Assembly: GCA_021323155.1 (NCBI GenBank)
Contig: JAJTCI010000136.1
Span: 1-6,595, forward strand
DNA from: Chitinophagaceae bacterium
Lineage (GTDB): Bacteria; Bacteroidota; Bacteroidia; Chitinophagales; Chitinophagaceae
DNA: 6,595 nucleotides
Direction: 5' to 3'
Below, in pieces: positions 1 to 6,054 of the stretch. How positions within the stretch are numbered: the first letter of the stretch is position 1; every line of letters begins with the position of its first letter. Both the position numbers and the translations under genes were made by a program. Below the pieces are notes generated by a model, which did not search any database, had not been told where the DNA came from, and was given only the letters and a program-made list of their open reading frames with translations.

Positions 1-264
1 ACACAGATGCACCAGACCCTCTATGTTCCAACCGAAGAAAACGTCTATGTACCCACCTACCCCGAAGTGATCAACCTCTCCGACCGGGATATGCACATCG
101 TAAAAGAAGTGGTGATGAATGTTCAAAGAAGCAGGAATACCATGCTTGCACTGGACACGATGAACAAAATAGAGCAGGTATTGAATATTAAAAGCAAACA
201 GGAGCCGATGCAATTCCTGCTGACCATATTATCTGATTATAATAACCTGGCCTCGAGGTTATAA
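1..264 (+). CDS. small hypothetical protein, possibly 5'-truncated by the window edge
   Basis: I do not recognise this family. From the ATG at 7 it encodes 85 residues, but the frame stays open to base 1 (two further codons, Thr-Gln), so the true start may lie outside the window and no ribosome binding site can be judged. The N-terminal ~25 residues are rich in Pro, Tyr and Val. From about residue 26 on the protein looks helical and amphipathic (DRDMHIVKEVVMNVQRSRNT, then a second helix around KIEQVLNIKSK and a third towards the C-terminus). There is no signal peptide and no membrane segment, so it is probably a small cytosolic protein. It ends in TAA immediately before a bidirectional terminator that it shares with the opposing proS unit. 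No function is assigned. Confidence 0.6.
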   Translation, partial: TQMHQTLYVPTEENVYVPTYPEVINLSDRDMHIVKEVVMNVQRSRNTMLALDTMNKIEQVLNIKSKQEPMQFLLTILSDYNNLASRL

Positions 265-265
265 A

Positions 266-291
266 AAAAGAGCTGCGGGTGCAGCTCTTTT
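266..291. terminator. bidirectional Rho-independent terminator
   Basis: A perfect 11-bp inverted repeat, AAAAGAGCTGC (266-276) / GCAGCTCTTTT (281-291), surrounds a GGGT loop. On the plus strand it ends in TTTT directly after the GC-rich stem and follows the stop codon of the first gene by 1 nt. On the minus strand the same stem is followed by a run of T (complement of 263-269, mostly A), and it lies 20 nt after the stop codon of the CCC-motif gene. It can therefore end both converging transcripts. Confidence 0.9.
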
Positions 292-311
292 AATTATCGT
301 ATGTTCATAGA

Positions 312-665
312 TTATTGCCTGTTTTCCATCTCGCGGAAGAACTCCTCCGGGTTGTTAATTGCACTAAAACCTACGGTAACGAGCACGATGACCACAAATA
401 CAAGATAAAGCGCCGAGATCGATAACCCGATGATCGCGCAGATCCTTCCCGCTTTCACATTGCTGTAAGAAGAAGGTGTCCAGGGAGCCGGGTCCGCGTT
501 ATACAGCGCGATTGCCTTGTTACCCAATACCAGCGCAATGATGCCACAGGCCAGGCCTACGATTCCATAGCAAAAGCATCCAACGATTGAGACGATGCCC
601 AATACCAGCACCGCGGTGGCATTAGGAAGGGGTTGTTGTACCTGGAATTGACTTTGATTTTCCAT
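312..665 (-). CDS. CCC-motif / DUF4190-like small membrane protein
   Basis: A 117-residue integral membrane protein of the type annotated in Bacteroidota as 'CCC motif membrane protein' (DUF4190-like). The molecular role is unknown. A short polar Gln-rich N-terminus precedes the family signature LPNATAVLVLGIVSIVG (residues 13-29). The first hydrophobic hairpin covers about 17-48 and ends in GNKAIALY, followed by a Pro-rich loop (59-66). The conserved KAGRICAIIGL element (71-81) opens a second long hydrophobic segment to about residue 98. The tail is short, charged and Glu/Arg-rich. The namesake triple cysteine is Cys30-Phe31-Cys32 here, so the middle cysteine is replaced. The ATG at 663-665 is preceded by a modest GAAAG. 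The gene starts 7 nt after the DUF2752 stop codon, so it is surely co-transcribed with it. Confidence 0.85.
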   Translation of the reverse strand: MENQSQFQVQQPLPNATAVLVLGIVSIVGCFCYGIVGLACGIIALVLGNKAIALYNADPAPWTPSSYSNVKAGRICAIIGLSISALYLVFVVIVLVTVGFSAINNPEEFFREMENRQ

Positions 666-672
666 CTTTCAA

Positions 673-984
673 TTAGTTTTGGTTTAGAATTTTATGAAAA
701 TAGTTCAATACTATAATCGCAGCACAAATCAATTGAAAATATTTCAGATTTCTGGCACCATTTATAAACCTGTATTTCACATGCAGGAAGGTATATCCCA
801 GTAATATCAGAAGCGGGATGGTAGCCGGGTACAATAGTATGGATTGAATGAACTCCCCTTTGAACAACGCCAGCACGCTGCGCTGGAAGCCGCAACCCGG
901 GCATTCAATATGCAGAAACTTCTTGGAAGGACAAGCCAGCATGTTCCTTTCCAGCCAGGGTAGTATGTCTAGCAAATAGTACAT
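673..984 (-). CDS. DUF2752 domain-containing membrane protein
   Basis: A 103-residue protein with the hallmark of DUF2752: the Cys-Pro-Gly-Cys-Gly-Phe-Gln-Arg-Ser block (residues 28-36) followed by ALFKGEF, where the family usually has A-hx-x-G. Two hydrophobic membrane segments follow, at about 46-69 and 81-96. The paired cysteines sit near the first membrane segment. The function of the family is not established; a redox or metal-site role for the CPGC pair would be speculation. I chose the ATG at 982-984; a GTG immediately before it (985-987) would add one residue. The start lies 8 nt after the proS stop codon and the stop lies 7 nt before the CCC-motif gene, which indicates one transcript. 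A second frame over 692-904 is only a shadow. Confidence 0.85.
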   Translation of the reverse strand: MYYLLDILPWLERNMLACPSKKFLHIECPGCGFQRSVLALFKGEFIQSILLYPATIPLLILLGYTFLHVKYRFINGARNLKYFQLICAAIIVLNYFHKILNQN

Positions 985-992
985 CACGTCGA

Positions 993-2471
993 TCAGTAAG
1001 CCCGGGCAAATAACACCCTTTGGCTGGAACTATTACCCGTAAGGATACATTTTCCTTCCTCCAATTTATTATTCAATGGTATACAACGTATCGTCGCCTT
1101 GGTCAGTTCCTTGATCTTGTCTTCCGTTTCCGGGGTGCCGTCCCAATGCGCGGCGATAAAACCACCCCTCCCGTCCAGAAGTTGCACAAACTCATCCCAG
1201 GTATTGGCTTCGTGGGTGTTGTCATCACGGAAGGACTTCGCGCGATTGTAAATATTCAGCTGTATCTCGTCCAGCAGATCCACTACCCGCTCAGCAAGGC
1301 CGTCCAGGCTGACGCTCATTTTTTCTTTGGTGTCCCGCCTTGCCACTTCCGCCATGTTGTTTTCCAGGTCGCGCGCGCCCAGCGCAATTCTCACCGGCAC
1401 CCCTTTCAATTCGTATTCGGCGAATTTCCAGCCCGGCCTGTTGTTATCGTTATCGTCGTATTTAACCGAAACACCCGCCTGCTTCAAACGTTTGACGATC
1501 TCCCCGGCCTTGGCATCGATCATCGCCTTCTGCTCGTCGCCCTTGTATATTGGCACGATCACCACCTGTAACGGCGCAATCTTCGGTGGCAGCACTAAAC
1601 CATCATCATCGCTGTGGGCCATTACCAGCGCACCGATCAGGCGCGTGCTGACTCCCCAGCTCGTCGCCCAAACATAATCGAGCTTATTGTTCTTGTCGCT
1701 GAACTTAACGTCAAACGCTTTCGCGAAGTTCTGTCCCAGGAAATGCGAAGTGCCCGCCTGCAACGCTTTGCCGTCCTGCATCAGCGCCTCTATGCAATAA
1801 GTATCCTCAGCGCCGGCGAAACGTTCGTTGGGTGTCTTCACACCTTTGATCACCGGGAGGGCCATATAATTCTCCACGAAATCCGCATACACATCCAGCA
1901 TCTTTTCCGTCTCCGTGATGGCTTCCTCTTTTGTAGCGTGCGCGGTATGGCCTTCCTGCCAGAGGAATTCCGCCGTGCGCAGGAATAACCGGGTACGCAT
2001 CTCCCATCGCACCACGTTGGCCCACTGGTTGATCAGCAAGGGCAGATCGCGATAGGATTGTATCCAACCTTTGTAGGTGTTCCAGATAATCGCTTCACTG
2101 GTGGGTCGCACAACCAGTTCCTCCTCGAGTTTTGCCTCTGGATCAACCATCAGCTTTCCTTTGTTTGCAGGGTCCGCTTTTAAACGGTAATGCGTTACTA
2201 CAGCGCATTCCTTGGCGAAACCTTCCGCGTTCTTTTCTTCCGCTTCAAACAAGCTCTTGGGAACGAATAAAGGAAAATAGGCATTCACATGCCCGGTGTC
2301 CTTGAACATCTTGTCCAACACATCGCGCATGTTCTCCCATAAAGCGTAGCCATAGGGCTTTATCACCATGCATCCACGCACGGCACTGTAATCCGCCAGG
2401 CTGCCTTTTAAGACCAGGTCGTTATACCACTGTGAATAGTCCTGCGCCCTTGATGTAATTTCTTTTCCCAT
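993..2471 (-). CDS. proS: proline--tRNA ligase, archaeal/eukaryal-like short form
   Basis: Cytoplasmic class II aminoacyl-tRNA synthetase that activates proline with ATP and charges tRNA-Pro. From the ATG at 2469-2471 it has 492 residues, matching the short ProS type that lacks the bacterial insertion (editing) domain. Visible elements are the N-terminal RAQDYSQWYNDLVLK (8-22), RPTSEAII (122-129), the motif 2 region RWEMR...EFLWQEGHTAHA (155-179), GTSHFLGQNFAKAF (240-253), and the motif 3 region WGVSTRLIGALVMAHSDDDG (272-291). The anticodon-binding domain covers roughly 300-400, and the C-terminal domain ends in the typical FARAY with a terminal Tyr. Of the four cysteines that bind zinc in some homologues only Cys475 seems to remain. 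An upstream in-frame GTG (2520-2522) would add 17 residues that do not resemble the family's N-terminus; GGAGGTGA lies 13 nt before the chosen ATG. First gene of a unit with DUF2752 and the CCC-motif gene. Confidence 0.96.
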   Translation of the reverse strand: MGKEITSRAQDYSQWYNDLVLKGSLADYSAVRGCMVIKPYGYALWENMRDVLDKMFKDTGHVNAYFPLFVPKSLFEAEEKNAEGFAKECAVVTHYRLKADPANKGKLMVDPEAKLEEELVVRPTSEAIIWNTYKGWIQSYRDLPLLINQWANVVRWEMRTRLFLRTAEFLWQEGHTAHATKEEAITETEKMLDVYADFVENYMALPVIKGVKTPNERFAGAEDTYCIEALMQDGKALQAGTSHFLGQNFAKAFDVKFSDKNNKLDYVWATSWGVSTRLIGALVMAHSDDDGLVLPPKIAPLQVVIVPIYKGDEQKAMIDAKAGEIVKRLKQAGVSVKYDDNDNNRPGWKFAEYELKGVPVRIALGARDLENNMAEVARRDTKEKMSVSLDGLAERVVDLLDEIQLNIYNRAKSFRDDNTHEANTWDEFVQLLDGRGGFIAAHWDGTPETEDKIKELTKATIRCIPLNNKLEEGKCILTGNSSSQRVLFARAY

Positions 2472-2662
2472 GTTTTTTATGTTATCACCTCCCGGCTCGT
2501 CTTTCAGCTTTCGTTGTGTCACTCCCTTCCGCGTTCCGCACCTGGCCGGGCTGATTCGAAAATCAAAATTCAGTAGCTCCCGTTGAATCTTCCATTCTTC
2601 ACTTGTCGGTAGGAGTGTTACAGTCCGTACAAAAAATCGCTAAAACTTATCTTTCCATTAAC

Positions 2663-2699
2663 ACTATCGGCCGCTTTAAAACGTTGTACGGCAGATAGT
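2663..2699. other. hairpin in the proS leader / divergent intergenic region
   Basis: ACTATC (2663-2668) pairs with GATAGT (2694-2699). After one G/A mismatch, GCCG (2670-2673) pairs with CGGC (2689-2692). This gives ten pairs around a 15-nt loop. On the minus strand it would lie about 30-60 nt after the predicted proS transcription start. It has no adjoining T-run (the nearest is a run of six at 2631-2636, almost 30 nt further on), so it is not a plain terminator. Role unknown: leader structure, protein site, or chance. Confidence 0.4.
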
Positions 2700-2732
2700 T
2701 TGCAGTAATTTGCTAACGCTCCGGAGGCGTCG

Positions 2733-2767
2733 CAAATGTAGTAACTTCACATTAATAACCTCACAAA
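2733..2767 (-). promoter_or_regulatory. predicted Bacteroidota-type promoter for proS
   Basis: Read on the minus strand, TTTG (2767-2764) is followed after 23 nt by TACATTTG (2740-2733). The latter is a full match to the TAnnTTTG -7 element of Bacteroidota, and TTG with 17-23 nt spacing is the known -33 partner. Transcription would begin near 2726 and give a leader of about 255 nt before the proS ATG. The -33 element is only 10 nt upstream of the start codon of the divergent lipoprotein gene. Confidence 0.55.
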
Positions 2768-2777
2768 CCAAACCGTC

Positions 2778-3476
2778 ATGAAAGACAAATTTCTACCCAT
2801 TTTACTTGCAAGCACCATACTTGTGAGTTGCTCTTCGGTATACCGGTCAGGACAAACACCCGATGACGTATACTACTCCCCCGCAAGAGAGGTTGTAAAA
2901 ACAGAGGAAAAAGAAGAAGAAAAAGAAAAAGTAGAAGAACCAACAGCCAGGGCCGACGATCAATATCTCAAAATAAAAGTGCGTAACCGTTACCGCTGGG
3001 AAGGCATCGATGATTACTCTTACTGGAACGACACCAGGTATAACCATTGTCATTGCCAGTGTAACCCGGGTAGCTATGGCTACGGTTATGGGTACAATTC
3101 AAATTACTATTACAACCCTATCCGTTACAACAACTGGAACAGCCCGTATTACCCCATCGTTCGTTATACGAATCCCAAGCTGATCAATGGGTCAACTACC
3201 GCTACCAATATAAAAGCCTACGGTAACAATTCATATAACAACAACAACAGCTCCACCAAACCGAAGAACACTTCCACCAGTGCCGGGTCGTTCATCAAAC
3301 GCGTGCTCACCAGTTCAGGTAGCAGTGTTGATCGCACCGAGCGAACTTTTTCCGGCAGCAACAGCAGCGGCACCTCTACTTCCACAGGCACCAGTAGTTC
3401 GGCCGGCGGCAAGAGTGGTGGTTATGGCAGCAGCGGAAGCTCGAGCAGTGGCGGGCGCGGTGGCAGAGGCAATTAA
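2778..3476 (+). CDS. low-complexity cell-envelope lipoprotein, function unknown
   Basis: A 232-residue predicted lipoprotein. A short signal peptide ends in the lipobox Leu-Val-Ser-Cys with acceptor Cys18, so the mature protein should be anchored in the outer or inner membrane. SSVYRSGQTPDDVYYSP (19-35) follows, a stretch seen in uncharacterised Bacteroidota lipoproteins. Next come an acidic/basic stretch rich in Glu and Lys (42-54) and a more conserved-looking block, YLKIKVRNRYRWEGIDDYSY (63-82). A His-Cys-His-Cys-Gln-Cys cluster (90-95) is followed by a Tyr/Asn/Gly-rich region (99-130) with Gly-Tyr repeats. The C-terminal third (about 150-232) is almost all Ser, Thr, Asn and Gly and ends Gly-Gly-Arg-Gly-Gly-Arg-Gly-Asn. 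No catalytic domain is visible; it may be a surface or structural protein. No Shine-Dalgarno precedes the ATG, as is usual in this phylum. It lies 106 nt upstream of the FadL-family gene. Confidence 0.85.
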   Translation: MKDKFLPILLASTILVSCSSVYRSGQTPDDVYYSPAREVVKTEEKEEEKEKVEEPTARADDQYLKIKVRNRYRWEGIDDYSYWNDTRYNHCHCQCNPGSYGYGYGYNSNYYYNPIRYNNWNSPYYPIVRYTNPKLINGSTTATNIKAYGNNSYNNNNSSTKPKNTSTSAGSFIKRVLTSSGSSVDRTERTFSGSNSSGTSTSTGTSSSAGGKSGGYGSSGSSSSGGRGGRGN

Positions 3477-3508
3477 ATTTCTTACCAGATTGCAACTAAA
3501 TAAAGTTC

Positions 3509-3547
3509 CGTATCCTGGCCTGCGATCCCGGTCGCAGGCAGGGTACG
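3509..3547. other. strong intergenic stem-loop
   Basis: GCCTGCGA (3518-3525) pairs perfectly with TCGCAGGC (3532-3539) around the loop TCCCGG. Beyond a single bulged G at 3517, the arms continue as CGTATCCT (3509-3516) with AGGGTACG (3540-3547), eight more pairs including one G-T. The 16 pairs span most of the middle of the gap between the lipoprotein stop and the FadL-family start. No T-run follows directly (only TTTT at 3558-3561), so a canonical terminator is unlikely. An mRNA-stabilising or attenuating hairpin, or a copy of an extragenic palindromic repeat, is possible. Confidence 0.65.
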
Positions 3548-3582
3548 AGGGCTAAACTTTTACCCCAACAACTCTACATAAT

Positions 3583-5115
3583 ATGAAACCATATCTACTT
3601 TTCGCAATAAGCATGATCACTGCTTGTCTCGTGCAGGCGCAAACGCCGGACGACGCGTTGAGAACAAGCTGGTACGTGCCGAATGGATCTGCCCGGTATA
3701 TTGCCACGGGCGGTGTGATGGGATCTTTGGGAGGCGACATAACCGCTGCCCACGTAAACCCCGCGGGTCTCGGTTTATTCAAGACCAACGAATTTATCTT
3801 CAGCCCCCAGTTCAACCTGAACCGTAATAAATTCAACTTCCGTGGAACGGATACCACCGGCAAAAGAAACGCATTCGCGTATGGAACCAGTGGCTGGGTG
3901 TTCGGTATACCACACGCGAAGGGCAGTAAATGGGTCAGCAGCGCTCTTTCGATCTCCGTCAACCAACTTGCCAGTTATAACAATCGCGTTAGCTACAAAG
4001 GCTTTAATAACCACAGTTCCTTCTCCGAACAATACCTGGAAGAACTGGTGCGCGACCGCGCTGATACCAATGCGGCCCTGAGTAATTATATTTTCGGCTC
4101 TTCACTTGCTTTCCGTACCTGGCTGGTCGATACAAGCAATAACGAGTCGGGTGTTTTCAATGGCTACCAGAGCCTGGTACCAATCGGCACCGGTGTTAAC
4201 CAGGAAAGAAATGAGGTCACCCGTGGTGGATACCACGAGATCGCTTTGGGCTTTGCCAGCAACATGGATGATAAATTATACCTCGGCGGAAGCCTGACCA
4301 TACCGTTGGTTTTTTACTCAAGGGAATTGTCGTATAAAGAATCAGACCCCACTGGTAACCCCACCAATGATTTTAATTATTTCGAATTCAAGGAAAAGAC
4401 AAATTCGTTTGGCATCGGGTTCGGCGGCAAGCTTGGTCTCATATATAAGCCGAAAGAATACTGGCGCCTCGGTGTTGCTGTCCATACGCCACAGCTCATC
4501 AATTTCAAGGACAATATCAAGGCGTGGATGACCACCGATACAGAAGGTTATGCCGGTGTTCATTCAGAAAGCAGCGACGCGCTGAATAGTGGCGATGCGG
4601 GTGAAAGAACTTATAACCTGCTAACGCCCTGGAAAGCCGTCGCAAGCGCAAGCTATGTATTCAGGGAAGTGTCGAACACCAGAAGGCAGCGTGCATTCAT
4701 CAGTGCGGACATCGAGTACGTGAATCACCGGGGTGCGCGGTTCTTCACCGCGGATGTTGAAGATGTTGCTGCTACGGATTACTACAAAGCAGTCAACGAG
4801 GGCGTGAAAGAGCAATACAAAGGCAATTTCAACTTCCGCGTAGGAGGAGAGCTAAAGCTACACACCTGGATGTTCCGTCTAGGTGGTGCTTATTACGGTA
4901 GCCCTTATGCTGAAAAAGAACTCAAAGCCAGCCGCGTACTCGCAACAGGCGGACTGGGTTACCGCAACAAAGGTTACTTCATCGACCTCAGCTATGCCCA
5001 CAATTTCGTTAAGGATGTAAACTTCCCTTATATGTTAAACGATAAGGCGAATACCTATGCATCGAACACCGGTAGCAAAGGGAATGTCGCGCTCACGATC
5101 GGTTTTAAATTCTAG
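3583..5115 (+). CDS. OmpP1/FadL-family outer membrane transport protein
   Basis: A 510-residue outer membrane beta-barrel of the OmpP1/FadL/TodX family, whose members pass hydrophobic compounds such as long-chain fatty acids or aromatic hydrocarbons. The substrate here cannot be told from sequence. The signal peptide is residues 1-20, with cleavage expected after Val-Gln-Ala-Gln. The N-terminal signature GSARYIATGGVMGSLGGD (35-52) is followed by Asn-Pro-Ala-Gly-Leu-Gly (59-64), the conserved NPA element of the family, which in FadL belongs to the N-terminal plug. The remainder alternates polar and aromatic strands (for example KLYLGGSLTIPLVFYSREL and YWRLGVAVHTPQLINF) and ends in the beta-signature TIGFKF with a terminal Phe. 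Length is in the family's range. The start lacks a Shine-Dalgarno. PorV of the type IX secretion system is a relative, but nothing specific points to it. The gene ends 26 nt before a strong terminator. Confidence 0.92.
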   Translation: MKPYLLFAISMITACLVQAQTPDDALRTSWYVPNGSARYIATGGVMGSLGGDITAAHVNPAGLGLFKTNEFIFSPQFNLNRNKFNFRGTDTTGKRNAFAYGTSGWVFGIPHAKGSKWVSSALSISVNQLASYNNRVSYKGFNNHSSFSEQYLEELVRDRADTNAALSNYIFGSSLAFRTWLVDTSNNESGVFNGYQSLVPIGTGVNQERNEVTRGGYHEIALGFASNMDDKLYLGGSLTIPLVFYSRELSYKESDPTGNPTNDFNYFEFKEKTNSFGIGFGGKLGLIYKPKEYWRLGVAVHTPQLINFKDNIKAWMTTDTEGYAGVHSESSDALNSGDAGERTYNLLTPWKAVASASYVFREVSNTRRQRAFISADIEYVNHRGARFFTADVEDVAATDYYKAVNEGVKEQYKGNFNFRVGGELKLHTWMFRLGGAYYGSPYAEKELKASRVLATGGLGYRNKGYFIDLSYAHNFVKDVNFPYMLNDKANTYASNTGSKGNVALTIGFKF

Positions 5116-5141
5116 GAGATTTTCAAACGAACATAAATTAC

Positions 5142-5167
5142 AAGGCTGCCATGCGCAGCCTTTTTTT
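5142..5167 (+). terminator. Rho-independent terminator of the FadL-family gene
   Basis: AAGGCTGC (5142-5149) pairs with GCAGCCTT (5155-5162) around the loop CATGC, followed by an uninterrupted T-run to 5167. It lies 26 nt after the stop codon and separates the FadL-family gene from the next barrel gene, which therefore probably has its own promoter. I could not identify a clear TAnnTTTG element for that gene between 5168 and 5267. Confidence 0.92.
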
Positions 5168-5267
5168 ATTGCCGGTTTAACAGAAGCTTAGAGCCGAACG
5201 ATTAATCCAAACAACGGTAGAGCATTCTCAGGTGTAAGTGATGATAAAACATCATGCTCCAATATCT

Positions 5268-5930
5268 ATGAAACATCTACTACTCCTCATGCTCGCCGTC
5301 GCATTGGCGACTACCTCATTCACGCAAAAAATTACCGGTGGCATCAAGGCCGGGATCAGTCGTGCCGGCCTTCGTGGTGATGCCATGAACAACCTCCATG
5401 AACTGATCGGTTTTGCAGATGGAATGATCATCCCGAAAGACCGCACGGGTTTCTTCGCGGGCGGTTACGCTTCTATACCACTCAGCGAAACCATCAGTAT
5501 CGAACCAGGTCTTTACTACACCCAAAGGGGTTATGGACTGAAGGGCTCGCTCGGTTTTAAGGTCCTCAACTTCTTAGGGGTGAACGCGAAGACACAGCTC
5601 AACACGCAATACATCGATTTGCCCCTCGTTGTAAAGGCAAACATCGGTGGACTGCAGGTCTTTGCCGGGCCACAGGTGTCTTACCTCACGAAAGCCGAAC
5701 TGAAGACCACTGCGGGCGCCCTGGGCTTTAATGTGTATGATGACAGGACGAATGCCACTGACCAGTTAAACAGGTGGGATGCGGGTATTACCGGTGGCCT
5801 GGGCTACCAGTTCGGCAATGGCCTGAACTTGTCCGTGAGCTACGACCACGGCATGATGAAGGCCGACGCAGGCGAAAGCCTTGAATCCTATAACAAGGCA
5901 TTTAAGCTCGGCCTCGGTTTTCGTTTCTAG
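5268..5930 (+). CDS. PorT-family outer membrane beta-barrel protein
   Basis: A 220-residue protein of the small 'porin family / outer membrane beta-barrel' group common in Bacteroidota (PF13568-like, PorT family). No specific function can be given; most members are uncharacterised. I start at the ATG at 5268-5270 because it begins a clean signal peptide (Met-Lys-His then LLLLMLAVALATTSFTQ, cleavage near residue 20). An in-frame ATG at 5238 would put ten polar residues in front of it. Family features are GGIKAGISRAGLRGD (24-38), GFFAGGYASIPLSE (61-74), SIEPGLYYTQRGYGLKG (77-93), YIDLPLVVKANIGGLQVFAG (115-134) and GITGGLGYQF (173-182). It ends in the strand LGLGFRF with a terminal Phe, the usual outer membrane insertion signal. 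It is about the expected length for an eight-stranded barrel. It follows the FadL-family terminator and converges on miaA. Confidence 0.9.
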   Translation: MKHLLLLMLAVALATTSFTQKITGGIKAGISRAGLRGDAMNNLHELIGFADGMIIPKDRTGFFAGGYASIPLSETISIEPGLYYTQRGYGLKGSLGFKVLNFLGVNAKTQLNTQYIDLPLVVKANIGGLQVFAGPQVSYLTKAELKTTAGALGFNVYDDRTNATDQLNRWDAGITGGLGYQFGNGLNLSVSYDHGMMKADAGESLESYNKAFKLGLGFRF

Positions 5931-5944
5931 GCAGGTGGTTAAAC

Positions 5945-5995
5945 TGGCGGGCTGAACCGGGAAACTGGCCGTCCGCCATTTCACTTTTCACTTTT
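5945..5995 (+). terminator. probable terminator of the PorT-family gene
   Basis: TGGCGGGC (5945-5952) pairs with GTCCGCCA (5971-5978), eight pairs with one G-T. Inside, CCGG (5957-5960) and CTGG (5965-5968) close a GAAA tetraloop. The stem lies 14 nt after the stop codon and is followed by a T-rich stretch (TTTCACTTTTCACTTTT, 5979-5995). The T-tract is interrupted, so termination may be incomplete. Confidence 0.55.
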
Positions 5996-6006
5996 GACCT
6001 TTCACT
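5979..6006. repeat. heptanucleotide tandem repeat, TTTCACT x4
   Basis: Four consecutive 7-bp units: TTTCACT, TTTCACT, TTTGACC, TTTCACT. A further isolated TTTCACT lies at 6021-6027. The array sits in the convergent gap between the PorT-family gene and miaA and overlaps the T-rich tail of the probable terminator. Such short heptad arrays in non-coding DNA resemble the short tandemly repeated repeats described in some bacteria; function is unknown. Confidence 0.75.
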
Positions 6007-6054
6007 AATGAGCCGGGCTATTTCACTTGCATTTTTTCTACCTTTTCCCTTAGC

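Noticed and set aside
1020..1571. 183-codon open frame on the plus strand, opposite proS
   Set aside because: It lies fully antisense to conserved ProS sequence, has no recognisable domain, and has a composition explained by the codon bias of the opposite strand. The same holds for the frames at 1327-1677, 1614-1988 and 1807-2067.
2472..2522. Longer ProS start at a GTG (17 extra residues)
   Set aside because: The added residues do not resemble ProS N-termini, whereas the family sequence begins at the ATG at 2471. An AAGGGAG directly touching the GTG has no usable spacing.
2549..2566. tRNA T-arm-like string (GATTCGAA) in the proS leader
   Set aside because: No acceptor stem, D-arm or anticodon arm can be built around it on either strand; it is a small hairpin.
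2563..2595. 10-codon frame in the proS leader (MEDSTGATEF), minus strand, as a possible leader peptide
   Set aside because: It contains no proline codon, so it cannot sense tRNA-Pro charging, and it has no supporting ribosome binding site.
3280..3555. 91-codon Ala/Val-rich frame overlapping the lipoprotein end
   Set aside because: It is a shifted reading of the Ser/Gly-rich coding repeats; the lipoprotein frame has a signal peptide and lipobox.
2853..3657. Shared Gln-Thr-Pro-Asp-Asp string near the mature N-termini of the lipoprotein (26-30) and the FadL-family protein (20-24)
   Set aside because: It is five residues only, with no similarity on either side; most likely coincidence.
3552..3962. 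136-codon minus-strand frame over the start of the FadL-family gene
   Set aside because: It is antisense to the conserved signal peptide and NPA region of a clear FadL-family gene and shows no domain of its own.
5238..5267. Upstream ATG for the PorT-family gene
   Set aside because: It would put ten polar residues before an otherwise standard signal peptide that begins at the ATG at 5268.
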